This document shows positions 36,842-47,512 of a stretch of 64,000 nt of DNA, one piece after another. Position 1 is the stretch's first letter; each line of letters starts with the position of its first letter. Source of the DNA: Necropsobacter massiliensis (lineage in GTDB: Bacteria > Pseudomonadota > Gammaproteobacteria > Enterobacterales > Pasteurellaceae); assembly GCF_000827595.2 (NCBI RefSeq), contig NZ_LN776184.1, forward strand, positions 1 through 64,000, written 5' to 3'. A model generated the notes under the pieces. The model ran no database searches and was not told where the DNA came from. It worked only from the letters and a program-made list of their open reading frames with translations. The translations under genes and the position numbers were made by a program.

Positions 36842-38443
36842 TTAATGGCGGAAATGTCTCATTTTGGTCAGCACCATCACCATATTATGCTCGTCGGCGG
36901 CGTCAATCACTTCCTGATCACGCATCGAACCGCCCGGATGGATCACACATTCAATGCCCACTTTTGCCGCCGCGTCAATACCGTCGCGAAATGGGAAAAA
37001 GGCGTCGGACGCCATCACACAACCTTTCACTGCTAAGCCTTCGTCTTGCGCTTTAATGCCTGCGATTTTCGCTGAATAAACGCGACTCATTTGCCCGGCA
37101 CCAATGCCGATAGTTTGGTTGTTTTTGGCATAAACAATGGCATTGGATTTGACGAATTTCGCCACTTTCCAGCAGAATAATAGATCGTTTAATTCTTGCT
37201 CGGTCGGTTTACGTTTGCTGACCACTTCAAGATCCGCCATATCCACCATACCTAAATCGCTTTCTTGTACTAACAATCCGCCGTTAACCCGTTTAAAATC
37301 AAAACGTTGTTCTGCTTTGCTCCATTCGCCACATGCCAACACGCGTACATTTTTCTTTTTCGCGGTAATTTCTAATGTGTGTTTGGAGACGCTCGGTGCG
37401 ATAATCACTTCTACAAATTGGCGTTCGACAATGGCTTGTGCAGTTTTGCCGTCCAATTCGCGGTTAAAGGCAATAATGCCGCCGAAGGCCGAAGTCGGGT
37501 CGGTTTGATAAGCGCGGTTGTAGGCTTCTAAAATATCTGCGCCTAATGCGACGCCACAAGGATTGGCATGTTTGACGATCACACAAGCGGGCTCAGCAAA
37601 GGATTTCACACATTCCAACGCCGCGTCCGTATCGGCAATGTTGTTGTAAGACAGAGCTTTGCCTTGTAATTGTTGTGCGGTAGAAACGCTGGCTTCTTTG
37701 ATTTCATTTTCTACATAAAATGCCGCTTTTTGGTGTCCATTTTCACCATAACGCATAGTTTGTTTACGCACAAAATTCAAGTTTAAAGTGCGTGGAAATT
37801 GACCGCACTTAGCCTCGGCATCTTCTTCCTCTGCGACAAAATAAGGTTTGACTAATTGACCGAAATAGTTGGCGATCATGGCATCATATTGCGCGGTATG
37901 TTCAAAGGCTTTAATCGCAAGATCAAAACGGGTTTCAAGAGTAAGAGCATTTTGATGTTGATCCATTTCGGCAAGAATGGCGTCAAAATCATTGTTATTC
38001 ACTACAATCGCCACATCTTTATGGTTTTTCGCGGCGGAACGCACCATAGTCGGACCGCCAATATCAATATTTTCTACTGCATCTTGTAAAGTGCAATTGG
38101 GTTTTGCTACCGTTGCCGCGAACGGATACAGATTCACCACCACCATATCAATAGGCTCAATGTGATGCTCAGTCATAACATCGTCATCAATGCCGCGGCG
38201 TCCTAAAATACCGCCGTGTACTTTCGGATGTAAGGTTTTCACCCGCCCGTCCATCATTTCCGGAAAACCAGTGTAATCCGATACTTCCGTGACAGGCAAG
38301 CCGTTGTCTGCCAAAAGTTTTGCCGTGCCGCCGGTGGAAAGCAGCTTAACGCCGCGCTGCACAAGACCTTGCGCAAAACCGACAATTCCTGTTTTATCCG
38401 AAACGCTTAATAGTGCCTGACGAATGGGACGATGTGATTGCAT
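36842..38443 (-). CDS. purH: Bifunctional AICAR transformylase / IMP cyclohydrolase
   Basis: Performs the last two steps to IMP. 533 residues. The N-terminal cyclohydrolase domain (about 1-200: [31 protein letters not shown]) is followed by the C-terminal transformylase domain with the KHANPCG motif (catalytic Lys-His), [10 protein letters not shown] and [13 protein letters not shown] PurR-like box is about 58 bases upstream. It is co-oriented with purD and glyA. Confidence 0.98.
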   Translation of the reverse strand: MQSHRPIRQALLSVSDKTGIVGFAQGLVQRGVKLLSTGGTAKLLADNGLPVTEVSDYTGFPEMMDGRVKTLHPKVHGGILGRRGIDDDVMTEHHIEPIDMVVVNLYPFAATVAKPNCTLQDAVENIDIGGPTMVRSAAKNHKDVAIVVNNNDFDAILAEMDQHQNALTLETRFDLAIKAFEHTAQYDAMIANYFGQLVKPYFVAEEEDAEAKCGQFPRTLNLNFVRKQTMRYGENGHQKAAFYVENEIKEASVSTAQQLQGKALSYNNIADTDAALECVKSFAEPACVIVKHANPCGVALGADILEAYNRAYQTDPTSAFGGIIAFNRELDGKTAQAIVERQFVEVIIAPSVSKHTLEITAKKKNVRVLACGEWSKAEQRFDFKRVNGGLLVQESDLGMVDMADLEVVSKRKPTEQELNDLLFCWKVAKFVKSNAIVYAKNNQTIGIGAGQMSRVYSAKIAGIKAQDEGLAVKGCVMASDAFFPFRDGIDAAAKVGIECVIHPGGSMRDQEVIDAADEHNMVMVLTKMRHFRH

Positions 38444-38500
38444 TGAAAAGTTTCCTTTTTAATTGATAAATAACCAGAAATAAAAAACCGGGGCATTATA

Positions 38501-38516
38501 ACGCAAACGGTTGCCT
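38501..38516. promoter_or_regulatory. PurR-like operator upstream of purH
   Basis: ACGCAAACGGTTGCCT agrees with the purine repressor palindrome, including the central CAAACG-GTTGC. It suits control of purHD by hypoxanthine/guanine. Confidence 0.7.
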
Positions 38517-38549
38517 TTATGTAGAGACAATTCACAATTTCACAACAAA

Positions 38550-38575
38550 AAACCCGCATCACATAATGCGGGTTT
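38550..38575 (-). terminator. Terminator after the DoxX-family gene
   Basis: Stem AAACCCGCAT / ATGCGGGTTT with a 6-base loop, followed on the minus strand by a TTTTTT run. Confidence 0.85.
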
Positions 38576-38598
38576 GTTCGACAGGGATCTGAAACGGG

Positions 38599-39003
38599 TT
38601 ATTGTTTCGCGCGTTTGTTATCCAGCGCAAAAGCGCCGGCGCCGGCAAAGACAAAATATAAAAAAACCAATGAATATAATGCCGCCAGTTCGCCTTGATT
38701 GACAATCGGCAGCAACAGGTTATCCGCCGAGGCGTGAATCAGAAAATAGGCATACGCCATTTGACCGGATAACACAAATGCCGCCGGGCGAGTAAACAAG
38801 CCTAAAACCAGCAGTAATCCGCCGACAATTTCGATAATCCCGCCGATACCATATAGGGAAAGCAACGGCACGCCGCCGTTTCCGCCGGTCATTGAAACCG
38901 GGAATTCAAATAATTTTGCCGTGCCGTGCAGTAAAAACATATAACCAGCGATAATGCGTAATAACGCCAGAAAATATGGACTGTATTTGTTGAGTGCATT
39001 CAT
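38599..39003 (-). CDS. DoxX-family inner-membrane protein
   Basis: Small integral membrane protein of 134 residues with four hydrophobic segments. It begins YFLALLRIIAGYMFLLHGTAKLF and has GLLLVLGLFTRPAAFVLSGQMAYAYF, the DoxX/YqjF pattern. Members are associated with redox or thiol stress but without a single defined reaction. It is a lone gene next to dsbD, which is transcribed in the same direction about 140 bases upstream. Confidence 0.85.
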   Translation of the reverse strand: MNALNKYSPYFLALLRIIAGYMFLLHGTAKLFEFPVSMTGGNGGVPLLSLYGIGGIIEIVGGLLLVLGLFTRPAAFVLSGQMAYAYFLIHASADNLLLPIVNQGELAALYSLVFLYFVFAGAGAFALDNKRAKQ

Positions 39004-39143
39004 AAAGTGTTCCTTTGCTAACTAACTAAAAAATACCTGTGATTGCTCAACAGGTCCGAGGACTGGCATCATAACGAAATCCGCATTGCACCACAACCGC
39101 TACGTTGAGAAAAGCACTTTTTCATTTTAGTTAAAAATAAAAG

Positions 39144-40898
39144 TTATTGCGTTATATTTTTAATTAAATGATTAAAAAAAGGTTCCGCCGGCATAAATCC
39201 AGTAATCCGCGAATTGGCAATTTCTTCGCCTTGTGCGTTAAAGAAAATGATCGTAGGCAAACCGATAACCTTCAGTTTTTCTGTTAATTCCGTATTTTGC
39301 CGGCTGTTTTCGGTCATATCCACCTGTAACAGCAGTACCTGTTCAAATGCCGTTTGCACCTTCGGATCCCTGAAAGTATATTTTTCAAATTCTTTGCAGG
39401 CGACACACCAATCGGCGTATAAATCCAGCATGGCGATAGCTTTCGGGTTATCGCGCAAAACCTGCTGCAATTCGGCATAACTGTTAATTTGTTGAAAGTT
39501 TGTAGTCTGAGAAATTGCGGAATTTTGCACCGCACTTTTCTGCGCGTGCGGTGCTACGCCCCACGCCCAATCCTGCAACGGTTTAACCGAAATCAATGCG
39601 CTAATGAAAAACAAAATGCGCAATAGCCAACCGATACCGCTTCCTTTCATCTGCATCGCCAGCCATAGGGAAAATGACACGCCCCAAAGCGCCCACACCC
39701 GGGTTTCCCAGATTTCCGGCAACAGACGGGAAAGCAGAAAAATCGGCAACGCCAGCATCACAAAACCGAATCCCTGTTTGACTTTTTCCATCCATTCGCC
39801 GGATTTCGGCAAAATGCGATTGCCGAACAGCGTAATCAACACCAACGGCAAACCCATGCCCAATGCCAGTAAATACAGGGTTAACGCACCGGTCAGCAAA
39901 TCACCGCTTTGCGCCACATACAGCAAGGCGCCCGACAACGGCGCGGAGGTACAGGGCGAGGCAACTAATCCTGCAATCATCCCCATCACAAACACGCCTC
40001 CGAACGCACCGCCCTTTTGCCGCTGGCTGAGCAAGGTTAGACGGGTTTGCCATGCACTTGGCAGTTGCAATGTGAACAGCCCAAACATCGACAGTGATAA
40101 CAAGCCAAACACAATGGATAAACCAATCAGTACATAAGGGCTTTGCAGCGCAATCTGAAACGGCAGTCCAATTGCCGCCACCGCTAAACCGAGTAAGGTA
40201 TAAGTGAGCGCCATTCCCTGCACGTAGGTCATACTTAACGCTAACGCGCGCGCCGTATTCGGGCGTTGCCCGCCGCCAATCACAATCGCAGATAGCAGTG
40301 GCAGCATCGGTAACACACAAGGCGTGAACGCCAGTCCGATACCGAGTAAAAAGAATCCGAACACCGCATAACGGCTGTTAAACAAGGTCTCCGCCAGCCG
40401 ATCCTGTTCTGTCAACTCGCCTGCAACTGCGCTACGTTTCGGCGCTGAATGCGCAGACTGCGCACTTGTCGCAACATCACTGGTCACTGCGCCTAACGAA
40501 ATTTCCCGCGTTTCCGGCGGATAACAAAAACCGGCAGTACAACCCTGATAGGTCACGCGCAGCATACTGTTGGCATGCGCTTGAGTTAACGGCACTTGCA
40601 AGGTTAAGGCGTGGCGATAAACGTCCGTATCGCCGAAAAATTCATCATGATGATTTTCTGCCGGCGGATAATCAAGATGCTCGATTTTGCCCTGCGAATC
40701 CTCGATCAGCAGTTCTTTTTTATACAGATAGTAACCCTCTGCAATTTCCCATTGCAGCAACAGACGGTTCGCTTGTTGTTCAGAAACCAACCGAAACGCG
40801 TCATCCGCTTTTAAAAACGCCGATTTGCCGCCGAACAAGCCTGCTTGTACCGACAGTGCGGTGAAAATCAGAGCGATAATAAGCACATACTTTTTCAT
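39144..40898 (-). CDS. dsbD: Thiol:disulfide interchange protein DsbD
   Basis: Carries electrons from cytoplasmic thioredoxin across the inner membrane to periplasmic DsbC/DsbG and others. 584 residues: signal peptide (1-19); N-terminal alpha domain with the Cys pair in YQGCTAGFCYPP; eight-helix beta domain with FTPCVLPMLPLL and VASPCTSAPLSG; C-terminal thioredoxin-like gamma domain with DWCVACKEFEKY. All six redox cysteines are present. A Fur-like box sits against its start codon. One partner, DsbC, is encoded at 62035-62721. Confidence 0.96.
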   Translation of the reverse strand: MKKYVLIIALIFTALSVQAGLFGGKSAFLKADDAFRLVSEQQANRLLLQWEIAEGYYLYKKELLIEDSQGKIEHLDYPPAENHHDEFFGDTDVYRHALTLQVPLTQAHANSMLRVTYQGCTAGFCYPPETREISLGAVTSDVATSAQSAHSAPKRSAVAGELTEQDRLAETLFNSRYAVFGFFLLGIGLAFTPCVLPMLPLLSAIVIGGGQRPNTARALALSMTYVQGMALTYTLLGLAVAAIGLPFQIALQSPYVLIGLSIVFGLLSLSMFGLFTLQLPSAWQTRLTLLSQRQKGGAFGGVFVMGMIAGLVASPCTSAPLSGALLYVAQSGDLLTGALTLYLLALGMGLPLVLITLFGNRILPKSGEWMEKVKQGFGFVMLALPIFLLSRLLPEIWETRVWALWGVSFSLWLAMQMKGSGIGWLLRILFFISALISVKPLQDWAWGVAPHAQKSAVQNSAISQTTNFQQINSYAELQQVLRDNPKAIAMLDLYADWCVACKEFEKYTFRDPKVQTAFEQVLLLQVDMTENSRQNTELTEKLKVIGLPTIIFFNAQGEEIANSRITGFMPAEPFFNHLIKNITQ

Positions 40899-40899
40899 A

Positions 40900-40918
40900 G
40901 CTAAACATTATCATTATC
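40900..40918 (-). promoter_or_regulatory. Fur-box-like sequence at the dsbD start
   Basis: GCTAAACATTATCATTATC matches the 19-bp Fur palindrome at about 16 positions and begins two bases from the dsbD ATG (minus strand). A bound repressor here would block initiation of dsbD, or, if the promoter lies further up, elongation. No clear ribosome binding site is seen in the same place. Confidence 0.45.
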
Positions 40919-41017
40919 AACAAAACTATTCCGACCGGATTTTAACACAATCACCGGCAAGACAGAAAAAAATCATCAGCGGCAAAAACCAAGCTAATTT
41001 ATTTTAAAAAAATAAGT

Positions 41018-41046
41018 TTGATAATTGTTTTTATTTGGTGTAGTAT
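41018..41046 (+). promoter_or_regulatory. Sigma-70 promoter of rpmE2-rpmJ2
   Basis: TTGATA, a 17-base spacer and TAGTAT, about 48 bases before the L31B start. Zinc-responsive (Zur) control is expected for this pair, but I could not find a convincing Zur palindrome. Confidence 0.55.
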
Positions 41047-41093
41047 GCGTCACAGAATTATTTTTCGTCACAAAATAAGAGGCATTTTAAACC

Positions 41094-41360
41094 ATGAAAA
41101 AAGGCATTCATCCGGAAAACTACCGCACGGTATTATTCTATGACAGCAATGCGAAACAGGGATTTTTAATTCGTTCCTGCGCACGCACCAGCAACACGAT
41201 GAAATGGGAAGACGGTAAAGAATATCCGGTGTTTATGTGCGATACTTCCTCGGCTTCTCACCCGTTTTATACCGGTAAGACCAGACAAATCGCCAATGAA
41301 GGTCGCGCCAGCGAATTCGCCAATCGTTACGCCCGTTTCGGTACGTTAAAAGCAAAATAA
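41094..41360 (+). CDS. rpmE2: 50S ribosomal protein L31 type B
   Basis: Alternative L31 used when zinc is scarce, freeing zinc held by the zinc-binding form. 88 residues, [28 protein letters not shown] at the start and the type-B insertion and tail ([27 protein letters not shown]). It lacks the paired CxxC metal site of type A. The ribosome binding site is AGAGGC. L36B follows 12 bases on, the standard pair. Confidence 0.95.
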   Translation: MKKGIHPENYRTVLFYDSNAKQGFLIRSCARTSNTMKWEDGKEYPVFMCDTSSASHPFYTGKTRQIANEGRASEFANRYARFGTLKAK

Positions 41361-41372
41361 GGAGCGCTCTGC

Positions 41373-41513
41373 ATGCAGGTATTGTCATCTTTAAAAAGCG
41401 CCAAAAGTCGCCATCCGGGCTGTAAGATCGTGCGCCGTCACGGTGTGGTGTATGTTATTTGCAAAGAAAATCCTCGTTTTAAAGCTCGCCAAGGCGGCAA
41501 GAAAAAAAGATAG
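41373..41513 (+). CDS. rpmJ2: 50S ribosomal protein L36 type B
   Basis: Short alternative L36 of 46 residues, too small for most gene callers. It begins [20 protein letters not shown] and ends in a basic ARQGGKKKR tail. It has two isolated Cys rather than the four zinc ligands of the usual L36. The AAGGAG ribosome binding site starts in the rpmE2 stop codon region. It is co-transcribed with rpmE2 and probably used under zinc shortage. Confidence 0.93.
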   Translation: MQVLSSLKSAKSRHPGCKIVRRHGVVYVICKENPRFKARQGGKKKR

Positions 41514-41547
41514 TTTTTTATTTTTTTGGTATCACTCCTCAACATTT

Positions 41548-41577
41548 CTCCCTTCGTTTACGGAGGGAGTTTTTTTG
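41548..41577 (+). terminator. Terminator after rpmJ2
   Basis: Stem CTCCCTTCG / CGGAGGGAG (one mismatch) followed by seven T. Confidence 0.85.
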
Positions 41578-41648
41578 CTTTAAAAATCAATATCCATGAT
41601 ATAGATCATAAAATTACAGGTTAATTAAATAAATTCAATATTTCCCGC

Positions 41649-41677
41649 TTGTTACAATAATGTTGCAATTATACAAT
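41649..41677 (+). promoter_or_regulatory. Sigma-70 promoter of arcA
   Basis: TTGTTA, a 17-base spacer and TACAAT, 84 bases before the arcA start. Confidence 0.5.
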
Positions 41678-41760
41678 TACGAACTTAAAATACCTGAGGT
41701 TAATCATCCGTTTAAACCGATTAAACGGACACCGAATGTTCGCGAGTAAGGAATACGATA

Positions 41761-42474
41761 ATGGTGACTCCACAAATTTTAATTGTTGAAGACGAAGCAA
41801 TTACCAGAAATACGTTAAAAAGCATCTTTGAAGCGGAAGGATACGACGTATTCGAAGCCTGCGACGGCACGCAAATGCACAAAATCCTTTCCACACAGGA
41901 AATCAATCTTGTCATTATGGACATCAATTTGCCGGGCAAAAACGGTTTGATGCTCGCCCGCGAATTGCGTGAAAACACCGATACCGCCCTGATGTTTTTA
42001 ACCGGCAGAGACAATGAAGTAGATAAAATTTTAGGTTTGGAAATCGGCGCCGACGATTATATTACGAAGCCGTTCAACCCGCGTGAGCTGACTATTCGCG
42101 CCAGAAATTTATTGCAGCGTACCATGCAGGAAAACCACAAAACCGCAAATCAGCATATTGAACAATACCGTTTTAACGGCTGGACGCTGGATCTGAACAG
42201 TCGTTCACTGATTAATCCAGAAGGCGAAGACTATAAACTACCACGCAGCGAATTCCGCGCAATGCTGCATTTCTGTGAACATCCCGGCAAAATTCAGACC
42301 CGTGAAGAATTATTAAGAAAAATGACTGGTCGCGAGCTTAAACCGCAAGACAGAACCGTCGATGTGACTATCCGCCGCATCCGCAAACATTTTGAAGATC
42401 ATCCCGATACGCCGGAAATCATCGCCACGATCCACGGTGAAGGTTATCGGTTCTGTGGCGATATCGAAGACTGA
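41761..42474 (+). CDS. arcA: Aerobic respiration control response regulator ArcA
   Basis: Global regulator that represses aerobic metabolism when oxygen is low, phosphorylated by ArcB kinase (not in the window; the arcB at 18.8 kb is an unrelated enzyme gene). 237 residues. The receiver domain has EDE at 10-12, phospho-acceptor Asp54 ([13 protein letters not shown]) and KPF near 106. The winged helix in the C-terminal half ends with [13 protein letters not shown] and HGEGYRF. It stands alone with its own promoter and terminator. Confidence 0.96.
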   Translation: MVTPQILIVEDEAITRNTLKSIFEAEGYDVFEACDGTQMHKILSTQEINLVIMDINLPGKNGLMLARELRENTDTALMFLTGRDNEVDKILGLEIGADDYITKPFNPRELTIRARNLLQRTMQENHKTANQHIEQYRFNGWTLDLNSRSLINPEGEDYKLPRSEFRAMLHFCEHPGKIQTREELLRKMTGRELKPQDRTVDVTIRRIRKHFEDHPDTPEIIATIHGEGYRFCGDIED

Positions 42475-42505
42475 GAATAAACTTGAATAAAGCGAATTGA
42501 AACTC

Positions 42506-42535
42506 AAAAGTGCGGTGAAATTTCACCGCACTTTT
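42506..42535. terminator. Perfect 15-bp palindrome of inverted uptake words
   Basis: AAAAGTGCGGTGAAA immediately followed by TTTCACCGCACTTTT. It ends both arcA and, on the other strand, the lipoprotein gene, whose stop is 40 bases away. Confidence 0.85.
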
Positions 42536-42574
42536 CGTCTGTTTTCCGTTTATGCCCTTTACACTGTGGCACAA

Positions 42575-42760
42575 TTAATCGTCGTCATCCTCGTCATCGT
42601 CCGGCGTAACCGCATCAATCACCGCGCCGGTGGTTTTGACCGCCACCTTGCCGGCGGTGGCGACCGTACCGACCGCCAATCCGACCGCCGAAGTAACGAT
42701 ACATCCGTTTAACAGCGCACAACCAAGCGCGATACACAACAATCGGGTAAACAATGTCAT
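42575..42760 (-). CDS. Small lipoprotein with acidic tail
   Basis: Predicted lipoprotein of 61 residues. The signal MTLFTRLLCIALGCALLNGC ends in a lipobox LNGC (Cys20). The mature part is a glycine/alanine/valine-rich hydrophobic stretch (VTSAVGLAVGTVATAGKVAVKTTGAVIDAV) and an Asp/Glu run at the end. It resembles the small NF038104-type lipoproteins common in gammaproteobacteria, of unknown function. ATG 42760 is preferred to the ATG four codons upstream. Confidence 0.72.
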   Translation of the reverse strand: MTLFTRLLCIALGCALLNGCIVTSAVGLAVGTVATAGKVAVKTTGAVIDAVTPDDDEDDDD

Positions 42761-42787
42761 TTTGTTCCTCAAAAATCAGTCATTCAA

Positions 42788-44272
42788 TCACAAACCGTCA
42801 GCAGACGGGAAAATCCCCAAACTATCCCAAATGGCATCGATTCTTTCCACCACCTGCGGATCTTTTTTAATCGGCGTGCCCCACTCGCGCTGGGTTTCGC
42901 CCGGCCATTTATTAGTGGCGTCAATGCCCATTTTCGATCCTAATCCTGCCACCGGCGAGGCGAAATCCAAATAATCGATCGGAGTGTGCTCAACAATCGT
43001 ACAATCACGCGCCGGATCGCTGCGGGTGGTAATCGCCCAGATCACATCTTTCCAATCGCGCGCATTAATGTCGTCGTCGCACACAATCACAAACTTGGTA
43101 TACATAAACTGGCGTAAAAACGACCACACGCCCATCATCACCCGCTTGGCATGACCGGCATATTGCTTTTTAATCGTCACCACCGCAAGACGATAAGAAC
43201 AGCCTTCCGGCGGCAGATAGAAATCGACGATTTCCGGAAATTGCTTTTGTAAAATCGGGATAAACACCTCGTTCAGCGCCTCCCCCAACACCGCCGGTTC
43301 ATCGGGCGGACGCCCGGTATAAGTGGAATGATAAATGGGATCCTTGCGCATGGTAATATGAGTGACGGTAAACACCGGGAAATATTCCTGCTCATTATAA
43401 TAGCCGGTATGATCGCCATACGGACCTTCAAGTGCGGTTTCATTCGGATCAATATAACCTTCAATCACAATTTCCGCTCCGGCAGGCACTTCCAGATCAT
43501 TGCTGATGGATTTCACCACTTCGGTTTTATTGCCGCGCAGCAAACCGGCAAACGCATATTCCGACAAATTATCCGGCACCGGCGTCACCGCCCCCAAAAT
43601 GGTCGCGGGATCGGCGCCCAGCGCCACAGATACCGGAAAAGGTTGGTCAGGGTAAGCCGCTTGCCAGTCCTGCAAATCCAATGCGCCGCCGCGGTGAGAA
43701 AGCCAGCGCATAATCAGTTTGTTCTTCGCGATCAACTGCTGGCGGTAAATGCCTAAATTCTGCCGCGCTTTATGCGGTCCGCGGGTGATCGTCAGCCCCC
43801 AAGTTACCAGCGGCGCCACATCGTCTTTCCAGCATTGCATAATCGGCAGCTGATATAAATCCACCTGCTCGCCGCTCAGCACTTGCTGTTGGCAATCCGC
43901 CTTGCCCAGCACTTTGGTCGGCATATTTAATACCTGCTTAAACTGCGGTAAGGTTGACCACAAATCCTTAAATCCTTTCGGCGGCTGCGGTTCTTTCAAA
44001 AACGCCAGCAGCCGCCCGACTTCGCGCAACGCGGAAACCTCTTCCCGCCCCATGCCCATGGCAACTCGTTTCGGTGTGCCGAACAAATTGCACAGCACCG
44101 GAATACGATAACCTTTCGGGTTTTCAAACAGCAGCGCAGGACCGCCGGCGCGCAAAGTGCGGTCGGAAATTTCCGTCATTTCCAGATAAGGATCGATCTC
44201 CTGCGTGATCCGTTTCAGTTCGCCGTTTGCTTCCAATAAAGCGAGAAAATCGCGTAAATTTTTATATTTCAT
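42788..44272 (-). CDS. ubiD: 4-hydroxy-3-polyprenylbenzoate decarboxylase UbiD
   Basis: Prenylated-FMN-dependent decarboxylase in ubiquinone synthesis. 494 residues. It begins [22 protein letters not shown], and has the FMN-binding region ([13 protein letters not shown]) and the conserved E-x-E area ([21 protein letters not shown]). The start 44272 is chosen because the in-frame extension upstream is unrelated. It needs the UbiX cofactor enzyme, not in this window. Confidence 0.96.
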   Translation of the reverse strand: MKYKNLRDFLALLEANGELKRITQEIDPYLEMTEISDRTLRAGGPALLFENPKGYRIPVLCNLFGTPKRVAMGMGREEVSALREVGRLLAFLKEPQPPKGFKDLWSTLPQFKQVLNMPTKVLGKADCQQQVLSGEQVDLYQLPIMQCWKDDVAPLVTWGLTITRGPHKARQNLGIYRQQLIAKNKLIMRWLSHRGGALDLQDWQAAYPDQPFPVSVALGADPATILGAVTPVPDNLSEYAFAGLLRGNKTEVVKSISNDLEVPAGAEIVIEGYIDPNETALEGPYGDHTGYYNEQEYFPVFTVTHITMRKDPIYHSTYTGRPPDEPAVLGEALNEVFIPILQKQFPEIVDFYLPPEGCSYRLAVVTIKKQYAGHAKRVMMGVWSFLRQFMYTKFVIVCDDDINARDWKDVIWAITTRSDPARDCTIVEHTPIDYLDFASPVAGLGSKMGIDATNKWPGETQREWGTPIKKDPQVVERIDAIWDSLGIFPSADGL

Positions 44273-44404
44273 AGGGTTATTATTATCCTGATTAATGATT
44301 TCCGCATTGTTATAAAGAATCCCCGCCAATGCAAGCCTTTTTGCTATATTTTCCAATATTCGGTAGAATGAGCGCCAATCAGATTCAGGAAATCAGCAGG
44401 CAAT

Positions 44405-44887
44405 ATGACCAAGAAAAAAGCAAAAGTCGGTTCAAATACGATCGCGCTAAACAAACGGGCACGACACGACTATTTTATTGAAGACGAAATCGAAGCCGGG
44501 CTATCTCTGCAAGGCTGGGAAGTAAAATCCATGCGCGCCGGTAAAGCCAACATCAGCGACAGCTACATCATTTTTAAAAACGGGGAAGCCTATTTATTCG
44601 GCGCCAGTATTCAGCCGTTGAGCGTTGCCTCCAGCCATGTGGTATGCGATCCGACCCGCACACGCAAATTATTATTGAACCAGCGCGAACTGGCATCTTT
44701 ATTCGGCAAAGCCAATCGCGACGGTTTCACCATCGTCGCCCTAGCCTTATATTGGAAAGGCGCTTGGGCAAAAGTTAAAATCGGTCTGGCAAAAGGTAAA
44801 AAACAACACGACAAACGAGAAGACATTAAAGAGCGCGAATGGCGGCTGACCAAAGATCGAATTATGAAAAACGCAGCGCGCGGCTAG
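44405..44887 (+). CDS. smpB: SsrA-binding protein SmpB
   Basis: Binds tmRNA and brings it to stalled ribosomes for rescue. 160 residues. It starts [41 protein letters not shown], has the beta-barrel core and the basic C-terminal tail ([25 protein letters not shown]). tmRNA itself (ssrA) often lies nearby but is not seen in this window. Confidence 0.97.
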   Translation: MTKKKAKVGSNTIALNKRARHDYFIEDEIEAGLSLQGWEVKSMRAGKANISDSYIIFKNGEAYLFGASIQPLSVASSHVVCDPTRTRKLLLNQRELASLFGKANRDGFTIVALALYWKGAWAKVKIGLAKGKKQHDKREDIKEREWRLTKDRIMKNAARG

Positions 44888-44915
44888 CGGCGCTGTTTGC
44901 TCAACAAAGGTGTAC

Positions 44916-44953
44916 AAGTGCGGAAAAATAGCCATTTTTGACCGCACTTTTTT
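44916..44953. terminator. Bidirectional uptake-word terminator between smpB and xseA
   Basis: AAGTGCGG-AAAAAT and ATTTTTG-ACCGCACTT pair, followed by TTTTTT on the plus strand. Confidence 0.8.
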
Positions 44954-44957
44954 ATGC

Positions 44958-46295
44958 CTATTTATCGTTGACCGCTTCCACCCGACTGCGCACGCTGCCT
45001 TGTTGTAGACGGATGGTAAGGCGTTCGCCGATAGTCACCTGCGCGGCATGGCTAACGGCGATGCCCTGTGCGTTATAAGCAATGGAATAACCGCGCGCCA
45101 GCACTTTCAGCGGGCTGAGTCCGTCCAATTTACCACATAATGCCGCAATCCGATGCTGTTTCTGGGCGAGATGTTTTTCCACCGCCAAATTCAACCGCAC
45201 TTGTAGCTGGGCGATATCCCGATGTCGTTGCTGTAATCGATAAGGCAGCGGATTGTTATTCAACCGCTCGCAAAGTGCGGTCAGAACATGGCATTTTTTT
45301 TCTGTCAAACGCACGATTGCCGCATGCAGGCGCTGTTCGCACTGCTGCATTTCACGCCGGCGTAATTGCAGCCGGGTGTGCGGGTGCTGGTGTTGTAAAC
45401 GCAGTAAAAGCTGATCCAATATCTGACGCTGTTGCCCGAACAGGCGATCGAACGCCATTTCCAATCGCTGCCGCTTGTCCTGAATGCGGCGCTGTAATTC
45501 CTGTTGATCGCGGCTCACCAATTCGGCAGCAGCGGAAGGCGTCGGCGCGCGCAAATCCGCGACAAAATCGGCAATCGTCACATCGGTTTCATGTCCGACG
45601 GCGCTGATCACTGGCAGCGCAGAATGAAAAATTGCCCGCGCCACCGCTTCTTCATTAAAGCACCATAAATCCTCCAGCGATCCGCCGCCGCGTCCGACAA
45701 TCAATACATCCACTTCCTGTCGCCGATTTGCCAGTTCAATGGTGCGCACGATTTCCGCCGTCGCCTCTTTGCCTTGTACCGCAGTGGGATAAATCACCAC
45801 CCGTAAGCCCGGGTCGCGGCGCTGCAAAATATGCAGAATATCCTGCAATGCGGCACCGGTGGCTGAAGTAACGATGCCGACCGCACGGCAAAAGTGCGGT
45901 AGATTTTTTTTCAGATTCTGCGCAAACAGACCTTCCGCCGCTAGTTTCATTTTCAGCGCGTCAAACTGCTGTTGTAATAAACCCTCGCCGGCCGGGTGCA
46001 TGCTGTCGATGATCAGCTGATAATCACCGCGCGGTTCGTATAAACTGACATTCGCCCGTACCAGCACCTGCATGCCGTTTTGCGGACGAAACGCCACGCG
46101 CAGATTTTTCATCCGAAACATGGCGCAACGCACTTGTGCATTTTCGTCTTTTAAGGTGAGATACCAGTGACCGGATACCGGCTGGCTGAAATTGGAAATT
46201 TCGCCGGTTAGCCACACTAACCCGAGCTGCCCTTCCAACAATTGACGTACCGACTGATTCAGTTGCGAAACGGAATAAATGTTTGCTTCGTTCAT
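44958..46295 (-). CDS. xseA: Exodeoxyribonuclease VII large subunit
   Basis: Catalytic subunit of a single-strand-specific exonuclease used in mismatch repair and damage processing. 445 residues: N-terminal OB-fold (about 1-105, [19 protein letters not shown]...VWLTGEISN), nuclease core ([62 protein letters not shown]) and a long coiled coil (about 270-400). The start is 46295, two bases after the roxA stop, implying coupling. Confidence 0.96.
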   Translation of the reverse strand: MNEANIYSVSQLNQSVRQLLEGQLGLVWLTGEISNFSQPVSGHWYLTLKDENAQVRCAMFRMKNLRVAFRPQNGMQVLVRANVSLYEPRGDYQLIIDSMHPAGEGLLQQQFDALKMKLAAEGLFAQNLKKNLPHFCRAVGIVTSATGAALQDILHILQRRDPGLRVVIYPTAVQGKEATAEIVRTIELANRRQEVDVLIVGRGGGSLEDLWCFNEEAVARAIFHSALPVISAVGHETDVTIADFVADLRAPTPSAAAELVSRDQQELQRRIQDKRQRLEMAFDRLFGQQRQILDQLLLRLQHQHPHTRLQLRRREMQQCEQRLHAAIVRLTEKKCHVLTALCERLNNNPLPYRLQQRHRDIAQLQVRLNLAVEKHLAQKQHRIAALCGKLDGLSPLKVLARGYSIAYNAQGIAVSHAAQVTIGERLTIRLQQGSVRSRVEAVNDK

Positions 46296-46297
46296 TA

Positions 46298-47512
46298 TTA
46301 ATCGTCCAATAACACCCAACCGTCATCCAGCCAGTTACAAATGCTGTCCGTCAGTAATACAAGTGCGGTCTCGTTTTCTTGCGTTTTTTCCAGCGTTTGT
46401 GCCGCCAGCGCTAAAATAGCCTGCCAATTCAGGCGGGCGCCGTCCGCCAGCCGTTTTAAAATCTGTGCCTCCAGCGGATTAAGCTCATCCAGCCATTCGC
46501 CGTTGGCGTAAATCCGTAGCGGTTGCTGCGTATAAACCAGTTTGCAGTTGTTATCCTGTACCAGTACGCCGTTTTCCTGCGCTAAAAATGACCGCACTTG
46601 TTCCGGCTCGCACATTTCTTCCGTCGGCAGCAATTCATAGCGACGCGTGCTGACTGTCGCGGCGATAGCCTGTTGCAACAGACAATCAAACTGCGGCGAT
46701 TCCGCCAACGCCGCCAGTAATTGCTGTTTCATTTCCGCCACCGTTGCCGGAGCGAGTTCGCCACATTGCTGTAGCGATGGGCGCAAACGCAGCGGAAGGA
46801 TAAATTCATTTAGGTCAATCTCGGGATTAGGTTGACAGAATCCTTTATTGACGTTTTCCAGTAAATCCGCCAAGCTCGGATAGCGCAGTCCGAAAGAAAA
46901 AGTCAGGCAATCATCCTGTGCCACGCCGTAATGGGATAAGCGCGACGGAATATATAACACGTCGCCCGGCGCCATTATTTCATCCAGCACTAATTCGCCC
47001 ATATCGTCAAAAATACGGATCGGCTGATTCGGCTTAAACTCGCTACCAGGATCGCACCATCTGCCTAGTTGCCAACGTCGATGACCATAGCCCTGCACTA
47101 AAAAGACATCATATTCATCGTAATGTTTGCCGACCGAACCGCCTTGCGGTGCGTAAGACACCATAATATCGTCGCGCTGCCATTGCGGGATAAAACCGAA
47201 AGCCTGCCAAAGCCGCCCCAGTTCCGTTGACCACTGCTCCATATTCTGCACCAGCACACTCCATTGCAGCGGCAGATCGGCAAAATCCGCCTCCGTCAGC
47301 GGGCTGAGCGTCAGCGTCCAGTTATCTTCGTCATACTGCTTAAGCAAACGGGCGGTGACGTCCTCACTGCGCGCCAATTCAAGAATATCCTGCGGTTCAA
47401 ACTGACCGACAATCTGCGGCAATCCGTTACGAATCAGCAGCGGTTTTTTCTGCCAGTAATCGCGCAAAAAAATTGCCGGCGTAATAGATTCAGGCAAACA
47501 GAAATTAGTCAT
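46298..47512 (-). CDS. roxA: Ribosomal protein uL16 arginine hydroxylase RoxA (JmjC/cupin family)
   Basis: Fe(II)/2-oxoglutarate oxygenase related to E. coli RoxA (YcfD), which hydroxylates an arginine of ribosomal protein L16. 404 residues. The cupin core has the iron ligands H-x-D in [13 protein letters not shown] (about 125-135) and a later His in PSRLSHYG. A dimerisation and winged-helix-like C-terminal part follows, ending with [18 protein letters not shown]. The start 47512 ([10 protein letters not shown]) overlaps the end of ratB by 8 bases; the longer frame upstream is an artefact of that overlap. Confidence 0.88.
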   Translation of the reverse strand: MTNFCLPESITPAIFLRDYWQKKPLLIRNGLPQIVGQFEPQDILELARSEDVTARLLKQYDEDNWTLTLSPLTEADFADLPLQWSVLVQNMEQWSTELGRLWQAFGFIPQWQRDDIMVSYAPQGGSVGKHYDEYDVFLVQGYGHRRWQLGRWCDPGSEFKPNQPIRIFDDMGELVLDEIMAPGDVLYIPSRLSHYGVAQDDCLTFSFGLRYPSLADLLENVNKGFCQPNPEIDLNEFILPLRLRPSLQQCGELAPATVAEMKQQLLAALAESPQFDCLLQQAIAATVSTRRYELLPTEEMCEPEQVRSFLAQENGVLVQDNNCKLVYTQQPLRIYANGEWLDELNPLEAQILKRLADGARLNWQAILALAAQTLEKTQENETALVLLTDSICNWLDDGWVLLDD

